Source of the DNA: Sepioteuthis lessoniana
Lineage: Eukaryota > Mollusca > Cephalopoda > Myopsida > Loliginidae
DNA: 64,000 nt
Direction: 5' to 3'
Assembly: GCA_963585895.1 (NCBI GenBank)
Contig: OY757917.1
Location: 104,968,656 to 105,032,655 of the forward strand
The notes beneath the pieces are model-generated. The model was not told the DNA's origin. It made no database searches and was given only the letters and a program-made list of their open reading frames with translations. The position numbers and the translations under genes were made by a program. Positions 1 through 10,818 of the stretch are shown piece by piece (the stretch's first letter is position 1; the number at the start of each line of letters is the position of its first letter).

Positions 1-245
1 AACTGCTGCTTTGTCGAGTGTTGTCTTTGTTTTATTCAATACAGTACGTACCATTCTTATGTAGTTCCCATCTGACTTTATCTCTGTGTTATCTCAGCGT
101 CCATATAGTAGATCTATACAGTAGTATGACCACAACAACAGGTGAAAAGAAATCCGGGTTTTAATTTTATCGGATAGGTCAGATTTCCATAGGATCGATA
201 ACAGGTCAACAGCATTCCACGCTTTTGTAAGGTGTATATTGATAC
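1..245 (-). mobile_element. LINE-R (RTE-like) fragment, antisense, truncated by window edge
   Basis: On the minus strand this matches the reverse-transcriptase C-terminal region of the LINE at 10.8-12.6 kb: the segments corresponding to its 'DKMKRSFFQA' and 'AWTAIDRLS' regions are recognisable at about 130-235. It is heavily diverged, with no open frame. A Rep-A copy follows directly. Confidence 0.6.
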
Positions 246-257
246 CACTAGATGATT

Positions 258-724
258 TTGGTTGGTTATTTAGGTTTTATGGCATATCAACATTTAGGGG
301 TTATTTATACAAATAATCAGTTCTATTTCAAACAATTCAGTTTAGTATGAGTACACAGTTTAATAGTCAAAAAACATTTCTATTTCAAGTTATTCAGTTT
401 AGTCAAACAGTTCTAATTCCAACATTCAGTTTAGCATGAGTACGCAGTTTACATATCAAGACAGTTTTATTTCAATTAATTCAGTTTAGCATAAGTTCGC
501 ATTTTAGTTCTATTGACCCATACATAGGACCCTATCATGTGCTACTATTCGGGGCCGGAGTGGACCTGGAGGTGATCGTAATGGGTGTCCCGCATTTCTC
601 AAACTCCAGCATTACTGGAACCTCACCATCAGATTATTTTGTATTATGTCCAGGACAATCGTTGTTGGTGGGGTCTTACCCCTCTGTAGAGGTGCAGTCG
701 GTGTATCCCCAGCTGACGAAGAAT
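258..724 (-). mobile_element. Rep-A copy 1
   Basis: Non-autonomous repeat. Read on the minus strand it begins near a 'CCCAGTCGGCTGG'-like block (degenerate here), continues through a GC-richer 200-bp body, then through several imperfect copies of a roughly 40-bp motif containing 'CTGAATTGTTTGAAATAGAA', and ends with a tail related to AAATAACC...GGTTGATATGCCATAAAACC. No tRNA promoter boxes are evident. Strand is assigned from the tail, which matches the 3' end of the LINE-I copy at 45.8 kb. Short frames inside it are not genes. Confidence 0.75.
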
Positions 725-986
725 TATCTCTAGATGAGATGTTACTGCCGATGTATATGAACTGGACTACTAGTCTCACATGTTTACCCCTTTGAGTGGA
801 GATGGTGCCTTCTAGTTTTAAACAAATACACTGTGATTTATTTGCATTCAAGAAGAGACGAATGCCCCCGGCTGTCTGTTTTACACTACTCAGCTTGAGT
901 TGGTTTATTTACAAGAAGCTCTCGTCCATCTCCGTTGTCTGCACCCGTCTTAATTTCAGCAGTATATCGTCTAATTCCTACCGTTT

Positions 987-1138
987 AAAAACCTGAAACC
1001 GTTATTGATGTTGAGGTATGTAATTGTTATGTAGAAGAATGTGCTGTTAGCGAAACATGTGATTTGAACACGGATCTCGAGCCAACAAACACAGGTGTTT
1101 ACATGAATTGTGTCTTTGGAGTTCATGTGACTGGAAAT
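987..1138. repeat. Rep-E copy 1
   Basis: Matches 2034-2178, sharing 'TTATGTAGAAGAATGTG' near the start and 'GGAGTTCATGTGACTGGA' near the end. Family unknown; no coding potential seen. The two copies lie about 1 kb apart in direct orientation. Confidence 0.65.
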
Positions 1139-1611
1139 AATGATATGTAAATGGGTCAGTCAGAGTTCTGACATGTTATGTATTGAGAGACACGTGTATA
1201 TGCAAAATAGATGAGAAATGTAATACTGAAAGTTAGAATTGTTTAGGATTCCAATATTCGGCGTTGTACGAGAGTGAAGAGATTTTAAATATCGGCCAAA
1301 ATTACCCCGCCTCATAGAATATTACAAAAATGGCGACGAAGAATACTTTCGAACATTATAGAAATAGTTTAAGCAGAGTATAAACAAATATGATGCAAAT
1401 GTATCTCCTTTCAAGACTTTAGCGACAGTGTCAAAAACTTCGGTGTCTCAATCGGCTGATTGAACTATTTCTTTCAAGTTTTTGTAAACTATTATTATAA
1501 AAAAAATCGGAATATGAGCACCGGTAAAAAAAATCATGCATATTAGTAGTAATCCTAGTCAAGTATGAACATTAAGTTTATAAGTTCCCAAAATTCACTC
1601 TGAATTACTAG

Positions 1612-1786
1612 CGTAACGGTTTTATACGTTGGTTCCCTAAGCTTTTTAGTAGACAATCATCTGGACGTTGCAGGTTCAATCCTGACTGCAGTCGAGTTAC
1701 AATACAGGAATACTTTACACTTGTACCCGTTTATGGCTAACGGAATGAGAACAGGCGACCCCCGTGGATTCAATAAAGGACGTGCC
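1612..1786 (+). mobile_element. SINE-D copy 1 (tRNA-headed)
   Basis: An A-box-like stretch follows 'CGTAACGG', and a good B box, 'GGTTCAATCCT', lies near 1673-1683. The body includes 'TTATGGCTAACGGAATGAGA' and ends at 'GGATTCAATAAAGGA'. The same unit recurs at 23706-23885. Its end abuts a folded-back SINE-C head. Confidence 0.65.
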
Positions 1787-1893
1787 CGTGGTGTAATGGT
1801 TATCGTCGTAGGAAATGGACACGGCGACACGAGTTCAAATCCTAAACTCGTGTCGCCGTGTCCATTTCCTACGACGATAACCATTACACCACG
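1787..1893. repeat. Perfect inverted duplication of a SINE-C tRNA head
   Basis: Two 49-bp arms (1787-1835 and 1845-1893) are exact reverse complements around a 9-bp spacer. Each arm is the SINE-C head, including the A-box region 'GTGGTGTAATGGTTATCGTC'; the B box runs into the spacer. The rest of SINE-C is absent. An exact match over 49 bp implies a recent event or gene-conversion-like maintenance. Confidence 0.9.
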
Positions 1894-1981
1894 TTTATTA
1901 TTATGTTTATGAAAACTCTAAACATCTACATTATAACTTGTTACTAGAGATAAATATAATTATCTCATAAAAATATACCTC

Positions 1982-2233
1982 TTTTAGTTTTGTTCCACCG
2001 ATACCTTCCTGGTGTTTTTGAAATGTTATTATTTAAAACCTGAAACCATTCAATTTTAGATCTATTGTTATGTAGAAGAATGTGCCGTTAGCGACCCGTA
2101 GGGTTTGAACTGGATCTCGAGCTCACAAACACAAGTGTTTAAATAGATTGTGCCTCTGGAGTTCATGTGACTGGATTCACGTGACTTTTAGTCTTGTTCG
2201 ACCGATACCTTCCTGGTGTTTTTGAAATGTTAT
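1982..2233. repeat. Short direct repeats flanking Rep-E copy 2 (2034-2178)
   Basis: The segment 1982-2031, containing 'CCGATACCTTCCTGGTG', recurs at 2184-2233 on the other side of the second Rep-E copy. Rep-E copy 2 is thus bracketed by roughly 50-bp direct repeats. No identified family. Confidence 0.6.
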
Positions 2234-3329
2234 TCTCCATGTAAAAGAATGTCAGAGAAAATCAATAATATTCTGGAGGGCCTGGTATCATTTATTTTTG
2301 ATATATTTTTTTATATTTACGTAAATTCGGGGATATATGTATAGATATTACAACGTACTGGCAACTTCTCATTAAATTTGTGTCTTTAATATTTTATGCA
2401 TTTTATACGCAAAATAGGTTCGTCCGTCCAAATAACAATTGCCAAAACTACACAAAAAGAATTCGATGCTCGAATGAGACTAGCGAACGATGTCAAATGT
2501 ATTGCTGAAATAACAGAATATTCGGCATAAAATCGTGTGCAAATAATTTCTCTTATAGCTAGAACAGTGTCCTTTATAAAATATCATGTAATATATGTAT
2601 AGGTGTGTGTGTATGTGCGCGCACGCGTGCGCGTGAGTATTTGAGTAGCATTTCTTCTTTCATACATATTTGATTAAACAATATAGAAATTATTGTCTAC
2701 ATATTTTTGTATTTATCCTTTCAAGTAGCTGTATCAATTTTATGATATCCAGTGGGAGTTGTTAATAAGTCTTCCATTAGTAGTTTCAACCAGATCATGG
2801 GCCATCATCGGGGGTGGGGGTATATCGCAAAAGTGATGTTATCTTTGCATGTTCATTATTACTCTAAAACTTTCATTATTTATACTGGTGAATTGTAGAA
2901 GCATTTGTTTTAAAATTTGATTCTATAAATAACATCAGCATTAGCAGCTGAAGACATTTGAGTACATTAGCACTGTATTTAAGATTAATTCTATTGAATT
3001 TAGGTTGTATGTTTCTGATGTGGAGCGCTTCGAGATCTGTAATTTTTGTTTGTTATTTTGTTTAATTATATATAAATATAACGTGGCGTCATTAGAGATT
3101 TTTATGTTCACATAAATGTGTCACCCCAAAAGAAGAGAATTATTAAATTAACAACTTAAAAGTGACGTCTTTAAAAATCGCAACCACGCAGATAGAAATT
3201 GGCAAGGATAAACACACTTTAAAATGTGTGAGCAAAAATATATTCTAATTTTTAGCTTCACTCTTATGAATTGTTTCTCAAAAAGAATGAATAAAGCTTT
3301 GGTTAAATGTCACCTTAATTTAGCCCAAG

Positions 3330-3420
3330 GCCTGAAGTGTTGGGCAAAGAGTGAGAATCTAAATTGAAAGTAGTGTGTTAGCGTTACGCGTTAACCATCA
3401 CACAACCTGAGGCCCCAACT
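3330..3420 (-). mobile_element. Possible SINE remnant (tRNA head, antisense)
   Basis: The end 'TTAACCATCACACAACCTGA' resembles the antisense A-box end of SINE-B heads elsewhere in the window. Very short and diverged. Confidence 0.25.
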
Positions 3421-4783
3421 TTAGTTTAATGTTGATATTTCATTATTTGAATAAAAACATATTGATTTTGATTTAATCTAATCGTTTTATTATTCCATAT
3501 TTTATCGAAGAAAAACTTAAAATCACAAAAATAGGATATTTTTTTTGGTTTAAAAAATCTAAATAGAGAAGAATTATGCTTATTTATTCTTTTTCCTTTC
3601 AAATAATTTCCCTTTTTAATCAAATAAATGTATAAAGAGAATCAAAAATTTAAAAAGAAAACACTGAAAGTTTGAAAAAAAAACAACATGTAACAAAGTT
3701 TAACTTCAAAACTTGCACATTTTTTTCGTCTTTTGAATCATTCGACGGATTTTTTTGAAAAACAAAATCTCATAGACAACGGATTAAAAAATAATTTTCC
3801 GATAAAAAAAATTGTTTACAACTTTGCTTATCTCTAGAAAATTCTCAGATTATAGTCATTTTGAATTTTAAATAACACAATTTTCGTTACACAGAATTTC
3901 TTAGAGAATTGGCAACGATTTAAAAAAATATTTTTATGAGTAAAATTATATCTAGATATTCTCCTTTAAAAATGAAGACTCCGATTTAACTTATTCTGTA
4001 TTCTGAAGGATTAAAATGATATTTTAGAAAATTGACAACAAAAAATTGGTCTATATAACAGTTGGTTTGACACGTACTATGGTTGTATCCAGTGCCTGAA
4101 AAGTTATTAAATAAGAGATTTGAATTAATAGCAAGATGTAGACATAAGGCTGAATTTAAACTAGAGACTAATTATCTTTAAAAAACATAGAACTAAATTG
4201 TGAAACAAGGAAAAAACTTATCCACTATATGGACATGAAAAAAATAGGTAACTGAGGAAATAGACTCAAAATTAACATAAGTATTAATATTTCCCTTACA
4301 AAAATTCATTATATAAACATAACACATAAAAGTTAATTATCGAACTTAACAATAAAAGAAAATAAATAAAATAAATAAAAAAGTTAAATTACCATAATTC
4401 CAACTGACGGTAAAATTAGGAAAATAAATGAAATAAATAAGTAAATAAAAAAACGGAAGTCTAATAAAACGAGGAGGTAACTCTTCATCTCTCTTCCTCT
4501 CCCCACGCCGTGTCTATTCTGTTTTATTTTATCCATTAGATCTTAAGAAGTCCTGTTATATTTTTCTTTGTGTTTTTGGTTTACATCAGAAACACAAAAC
4601 AGGATGGAAATAAATTTATAATCCTAAAATAACCGGTCTTTGCTTCTTTCTTTAAAGAAAGTATTGCTCTGTAAAATTAATTACACTGAGCTCTCTACCA
4701 GGAAGATTTAAATGTGCAGCTCTTGAATGATTTTCTTGTCCTGAAGGAATTACTCCCAACTCTGGTGTAACTGGACCGAATAA

Positions 4784-4786
<3 letters not shown>

Positions 4787-4829
<43 letters not shown>
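4787..4829. repeat. (TA)n microsatellite
   Basis: Pure TA run of about 43 bp just upstream of the old mariner. Confidence 0.95.
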
Positions 4830-4830
<1 letters not shown>

Positions 4831-4842
4831 CAAATATAATTA

Positions 4843-6082
4843 TAGGTTCTTGCTGTTTTCCAACTGATTACATTCCCAGAATAACTAGCGTGCAGTTTCA
4901 GATGTTAATGCATCTATAAAGAAAGTATTATAAGCAAGCTTGAAATTCATTGAATGTCATTTTGCCGAAGTGTAAACAACATTGTTTTTCATTGCGTTAT
5001 ACATGTCGAATTTCGCGCCAAAAAGTTAATTTTCAAGTAATTTTACAACACTACTTTCTCAAAGAAATCTGCCGCTGAAGCACATAAAATTTTTGTTGAG
5101 ACGCACACAAAATTCTTGTTGAGACGTACAGCGATCATGCTCTGTCAAAAACATCATGTAGAAATTGTTTTAGACGCTTTAAGAATATTGATTTTCATGT
5201 AGAAGGTAAAAAACTCAAAAGTTTGAAGAGAAATAATTGGAGGCTTTTCTTGATGAAGATGGATGGCAGGCGCAAGCTGAAACTACAGGAATATTAGGTG
5301 TTGATTACACAATAGTTTGAAAACGTTTGAAAGCATTTAGAATGATTCAAAAGCAAGGACATTTGGTGCCGTACGATTTGAAGCCGTGACACTACGGAGT
5401 CTTGTAGCATGTTACTGTTACTTCAACTGCTGAAAAGGAAAGGTTTTTTGCATCATATTGTGACAGGCGATGAAAAGTGGATCCACTACGATAACACTAA
5501 ACGCAGAATACCGTTTGGTAAACCCAGCCGTGCATCAACATTACCCGCAAAATCTAAAATCCATGGTTCCAAATTTCTACTTTCTATTTAGAGGGATCAA
5601 GTGGGTGTAGTTTATTAGGGGCTGGTGAAACCGACCGAAACCATCATAGGAGTTCGATATCGACTACAATTGATGCATTTGAACCAAGGATGGAAGAAAA
5701 AAAAGACCAATTTACGAAAAGAAACACGAGAAAGTGATTTTGCAAAATAAAGAACCTACTTGGAAACTCTTAAATGGGAAATTCTATTCCAAGTACCGTA
5801 TTGGGCAGACATGGCTCCGTCTGATTGTTACTTGTTTCGATCGACGGCACATGGCCTGGCTGAGTAGCACTTTCATTCTTGTGAAGATGCAAAAAAATGG
5901 GTTGACTCGTGGTTGGCCTCAAAAGACGTGTTTTTTTCAAAGTGGAATTCAAATGCTGTCATAAAGAAAGGGTAAAGTAGAGGCTAGCAATGGACAATAC
6001 TTTCAGTGACGCATTTCTTACAATTTTTTTTAACATATATCATTACTTTTCATGAAAAATCAGCCAGAACTTATTCAATATC

Positions 6083-6087
<5 letters not shown>
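4843..6087 (+). mobile_element. Old full-length mariner transposon, broken
   Basis: The length (about 1.25 kb) is right for a mariner. Transposase is readable in pieces. Near 5457-5492 is 'IVTGDEKWIHYDN', the block carrying the first catalytic Asp of the D,D34D triad. It is followed by a stretch like 'KPSRASTLPAKSKIHGSK', 'LKPTETIIG'-like text about 5625-5650, and the C-terminal 'MAHGLA'-like region about 5845-5960. Several stops and frameshifts make it non-functional. The 3' end shows an inverted-repeat-like 'GAACTTATTCAATATCCTAA' next to TA. The 5' end near 4843 ('TAGGTTCTTGCTG') looks like the matching inverted repeat with about 11 bp lost. It belongs to a different subfamily from the mariner-del copies. 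Confidence 0.8.

Positions 6088-6131
<44 letters not shown>
6087..6131. repeat. (AT)n microsatellite
   Basis: TA run immediately after the mariner 3' end; it overlaps the TA target site. Confidence 0.95.
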
Positions 6132-6134
<3 letters not shown>

Positions 6135-6179
6135 CAAAGTTGAAAATATTTGTTGGAAAAATCAGAACAGCTTTCGAAC

Positions 6180-6423
6180 CAATCGATAATCAACTTTGGA
6201 GATTCTGACTTTTCATTCAGGCCTCAAAGAAATATGTACAAACAATCTGCAGGGAATATTATTATAATTCGTAGATTTCCATACACAGAGAAAAGATGGA
6301 GCAATCGATAATCAACTTTGGAGATTCTGACTCTTCATTCATGCCTCAAAGAAATATGTGCAAACAATCTGGAGGGAATATTATTATTCGTAGACTTCCA
6401 TACACAGAGTAAAAAATGGAGCA
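6180..6423. repeat. Tandem duplication, two 122-bp units
   Basis: Unit 1 (6180-6301) and unit 2 (6302-6423) both start with 'CAATCGATAATCAACTTTGG' and differ at about ten positions. Each carries 'CCATACACAGAG' near its end. No open frame; it adjoins a LINE-R copy. Confidence 0.9.
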
Positions 6424-7360
6424 ATTAGTTCAAGTATATAGTCTTCTCAAAGAAACACTTACAACTACGAAGATGCTTTACAAAAACACGGAAACAATGA
6501 TTTGCTCATCTGATGGTGAGAGATTTCTTTGACAATGTCGTTGGAGTCATAAAAATATCTATTTAAAATCTGACTAGACTAGGTATTTTGAACTTCAATC
6601 GATCAAATAAAATAATAGGATATTACATTAAAAAATGACAAGATTCAGACAATATGTCGTAAAAACTATGACAGATGCAGACTACGCTGATGATTTAGTG
6701 CTTCTTGGAAATACAACTGTGCAAACCAAATCCCAGCAGCATAACCAACATCAAGATGTATTGACCACTGTATAAAAGCATGTAAAACTGAATTCATGCA
6801 TTTTAACGAAGAAAGAGCCATCTACACTTTAAGGGGCAAGATTCTGAAATTAATGGTCGGTTTCACATACTTCGGTCGCAATATCTCATTTATCTTAAAC
6901 GAAGCCAACAAACGCCTAAGGACGGGATGAACTGCTATCGATAGGTTATCGATCATATGACAATCTGATATTTTTGATAAAATTAAACGGGATTTTTTCC
7001 AAGGCGTGGCCGTGTCTTTACTTCCGTGTGCTTGTCGAAAAAGCTCGACGGAAACTATACAAGAATACTATGTCATGTTTTCCAGAATCTGGAAGCGGTA
7101 ACCTACAAAACAACCTCTTCAATCACACAAAACATCCAATCATACAAAACGCGCTGCTCGGTGAGAAAAGAGCAACTCGTAAGCGGCGTTATTTTATGGA
7201 CTCTTACACATGGACACACAAATGTTAGCTGACGCGTATAAACATCATCTCTGTCCTGATACCGTCAAGAAGACCTTCCAAGAGTAATGGTCGATTGGAA
7301 GGAATGGTGACAGAGACAGAGACAGAGAGAGATTATAAGAAGATGGGTAAAAGTGTTAAC
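6424..7360 (+). mobile_element. LINE-R (RTE-like) copy, 5' truncated and decayed
   Basis: Fragments of reverse transcriptase are readable in all three frames: 'DGERDFFDNVVGV' near 6510, the catalytic-box equivalent 'DADYADDLVLLGN' near 6673-6711, 'KKLDGNYTRIL' near 7035, and 'SGVILWTLTHGHTNVS' near 7180-7230. The same blocks occur in order in the better copy at 10.8-12.6 kb. Numerous frameshifts; no endonuclease domain. Confidence 0.75.
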
Positions 7361-7792
7361 CCAAATAGGAATTATTTTGGGTACTACTTAATTATATATT
7401 TTTCACAACTTGTTACAAACTTTAGGCGTCGTTATGAAAAATATTTTCTGGTGAAATTTTCTGAAGACTTTTTAAAGAGTTTTTAAAAGTGTTTATTTCC
7501 TACATGAGACAGGTCATAAAACGAATTGGTAAAGATCACGTTATCGTCACGTTTTCCTTAATAGGCTCACAAACCGAAAAATACTGTCTCGATAATTAAC
7601 CACAAGGGACATGAGAATAATGATTCTGGACTAGAAGAGCTAGTGAGAGAACAGTGTATCATAAATAAAGAACACTATTTGGGTATTCTTAAAAATAATA
7701 TAGAAGTACTGGACAGCTGTCTTTTGGACATCCATGGACAGACCATTATGACAACACTCAAAAAATCACGGCAAGAATCGTTACGAAATAAA

Positions 7793-8641
7793 TACGAGGA
7801 TCATTAAATAAGTTTCCAGACTTTTTTCGTATGGATACTTTTATTGATAGTACATACATGAAACTCTAGTCCCCTTAGACGTAATCTCCTCCGGCTGCAA
7901 TGCACTTGTTGTACTGTTCCAACAACTTCCGGAAGGCCCCATCGAAGTCCTCTAGTCTGAGCGTGTCAATGACCTTCGTCACAGCCTCTTTCATCTCCTC
8001 AATTGTCTCATAACGACAGCCTCTGAGCTTAGGCAATAACCAAAAGTCACAGGGAGCAAGGTCTGAAATCTAAGGAGGGTGAGGAACTGTCTTGATGCCC
8101 ATGTTGGTCAAATAGTATGTGACAAGGATAGAGTTGTGGACTGGTCCATTGTCCTGGTGGAAATATCACTGACTCGATTTGAAGAGTGCTGGCCTCTTCC
8201 GGCCGCATCTCTTCCTGAACACCCTTAAAACCTTAACATAGTAACCCTAAGCCTTTGGTCGATCGACTCTGATGTATTGACTTCCTTACTCCCACACATC
8301 TCATCATCCCTCACAGACTCCCTGCCGTCCTTGAATCTCTAATGCCACTAAAAAACTGATGCTCGATTCATGCAAGATGGTCGAAAAGCAGTCTGAAGCA
8401 TTTCATACTTTTCTGTAGCATTTCTTCCAAGTTTAAAAGACAATTTTATAGCATATCGTACTTCCAAAGTGTCATATTGAATTTTTGCAATTCACCAGCT
8501 GTGACAATCCAATTGCTGCTGTAGCTGTTCATTTGAACCTGAAATCATAAAAGTTGGTCGGTCATCTCATAAGATGTATAGCAATAACATAGTCTACGCC
8601 AATTTTAAATGCCTGTACAAAAATAGTCTGGAACCTCGTCG
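7793..8641 (-). mobile_element. mariner-del copy 1
   Basis: Antisense copy of the internally deleted mariner. The C-terminal transposase end ('CIAAGGDY'-like) lies near 7890 and the N-terminal half lies at about 8270-8480. The deletion junction near 8240-8265 has the 'CCTAAGCCTTTGG' filler. The right end is damaged and lacks its inverted repeat. Confidence 0.75.
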
Positions 8642-8807
8642 ATTATAATAAAATTAAGGTATTTGTGTAACTGACCAAAAACCCATTTCTAAATTGATAG
8701 GCCTTGTTGATGAAAAAACAGAGGACAGAAAAAAACTTCCAATTTGGAGAAATTGAAGCTATTGCCATGGAAAAATGGAGTAAAATACATGCCAGCGTCT
8801 GTTTGGC

Positions 8808-8955
8808 TAGGTTTCTTTGTTTTAATGATAAATAAACCTTCTTGGGGTATTTAATGCCAAAGCTATCCTTGTATAAGTGTTGTAATCTTACCATTTAACC
8901 TATTGCCGTGAAATAACAGAATTCATACCTTTCCTCGAGGGTAACCACACGTAGT
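8808..8955 (-). mobile_element. SINE-B partial copy
   Basis: Starts (on +) with the tail 'GGTTTCTTTG...TTTAATGCCAAAGC' and continues into the central block, but the tRNA head is missing. The short antisense frame across it is a by-product. Confidence 0.55.
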
Positions 8956-9689
8956 GATTTTCTAAGTAACTATTAAAAAACGATTAAATGCAATAATTAC
9001 GAGAAATGGTTACACACTGCTTACTAGGTCAAAATGGCCGTCAAAGCTCCCCTATATTAAATGTTTGTTTGATTTTTTCTTATTTTTGTTTAACGTCGAA
9101 ATAAAGTTTTGTTGTAAGCATGAGTTCAAATTCTTCCAAATCCATTATTCTTATCTGAAAACTTATGGTATTACAACTTTATTCATAATTATTAAAAGAG
9201 GGCAAATAATTATGACATTAACTTAAATATGTGTGTCAGCCTGCATGTACCAGAATGATTATATCAGTCCGCTCGACAAGAGGAACCACTATAGTGGAGG
9301 TGATCATATACATAAAATTCACGATACTTGGACAAAACATTTTCTTAAGATTTTGACTATGAAAAAAATCTTCATTCGGATCTCACTAAAGTTGTACAAG
9401 CTGTCGAGTGGTGAGACAGCTAATTACCGAGCCGCTGTTTACGGACGAACATGAAAGAACGTCGTCTATTATTCGTCATGTCTAAGAAATGCAAATTCAA
9501 TTTCCTAATGACAATGGCGACTGAACAGAGGTTAGCAGCCTCTTCCTTCCTGTAAATAACTGCCAAGAGAAAATGAGAATATCGGTAAATGCTGGTAATG
9601 GAAAAATATTCGAAGTTCTACTAACAAACTAATCTGTAGGCAAACTTGTCTGAGTCATTTTTTAAATAATAACAACAATGAGAATGAAC

Positions 9690-10060
9690 TACCTTGTCCT
9701 TATGAACGATTTAATGTTATATGCCAAAAAAGCGTGACGGTTGAGAAGGTTTACTAAGCACTGTGAAAAGATATTGTGACGATTTAGGGATACAATTTAA
9801 TTTGCAAACGTGCGAAAGTTACATTTAATAAAGACTCGCGAATAAAGTCTAAAAACATCATTCTTGATATAAACGCGGAAATTACTGATTTAGAACAGAA
9901 GAAAACCAGTAAATATTTCCAAATTAATGAAGCGAATGATATCAATCATAAAATGAATAAAGAAAAAATAAGAAAATATTTCTAAAGTAGAAGAAAAACC
10001 ATATTAAGAACAGAATTGAATGCAAAAAATAAAGTTATTGCAATTAGCACACTAGTGTGA
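9690..10060 (+). mobile_element. LINE-N (R2-like) reverse-transcriptase fragment
   Basis: Conceptual reading gives 'MNDLMLYAKKA', corresponding to the [FY]xDD box region (MDDL-type), then 'NLQTCESYI'-like text, 'NIILDINAEITDLEQKKTSK', the 'NEANDINHKMNKEKIRK' block and 'LNAKNKVIAIS'. This run of blocks is typical of the reverse-transcriptase C-terminal part of R2-like non-LTR elements common in invertebrate genomes. Frameshifted and 5' truncated. Confidence 0.6.
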
Positions 10061-10559
10061 CCCTGCATAAATAATTTTCCCAGAACAAAAGTTCATTCTA
10101 TGCGCATGTGACATCGACGGCAGACTGGCACTTGAACCTCCGCAAAATAAGTCCTTGTCAAGACTCCTATTTCGGGCATATGGTAAACCGGCAAATAATG
10201 TGGGGGTTAATTTGGGGCTTGACTGATCTTCGACGCTGGCAAGGAGGTACCAATTCACTTTCTCATACCCCACGAAGCCCTTCGTTTTCATACTTCCTCA
10301 AACATCGGAAAAACGGACTCCGAGGTGAGAAAATATCAACTGTTGTCAAACTTCCAAAATCCTCTTGTAATGTTTTCGGGTAGCAATAAAACGTTTAGCG
10401 AGAATTAATGAAAGCTATTACGAGGCTGAAACAGAAACGCACAAAGGAAGACGAATTGAATGAGGAAATGACAACCAAAAAATTTCAACACAAGGGTGCA
10501 TTTAGAACACAACAAAATTTTAATTGGCGACGACCAAACAAATAATGATAAGATTTAAG

Positions 10560-10705
10560 AAACAGTTCCCTTTTCTTTTCTCTTTTCTTTTAAAAAATAG
10601 CGGCAATATTAAGCCAAGAGGAAGTATCAAACATAAATGTCTCTCAACAGTCCTTTTCTTCTTTCTCCTTTTCTCTTTCTAACTTTTTTTTTTTTTTTCC
10701 TTTTT
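10560..10705. repeat. Pyrimidine-rich low-complexity stretch
   Basis: Repeated TTTTCTTTTCTC-type sequence, ending in a T run near 10685-10700. No other content seen. Confidence 0.7.
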
Positions 10706-10818
10706 CTTGAGAAAATGTCTAAATTGCCGGACTGAAGCATGTAACAAACTTCATTCACTAATTTACTCTTGATGGAACAGAATCTTTTAAATTTTTCTCT
10801 TTCTTTTTTGAATACATA

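Noticed and set aside
1657-1912. Overlapping 63-75 codon frames on both strands
   Set aside because: They are readings of the folded-back SINE-C head and SINE-D, not genes.
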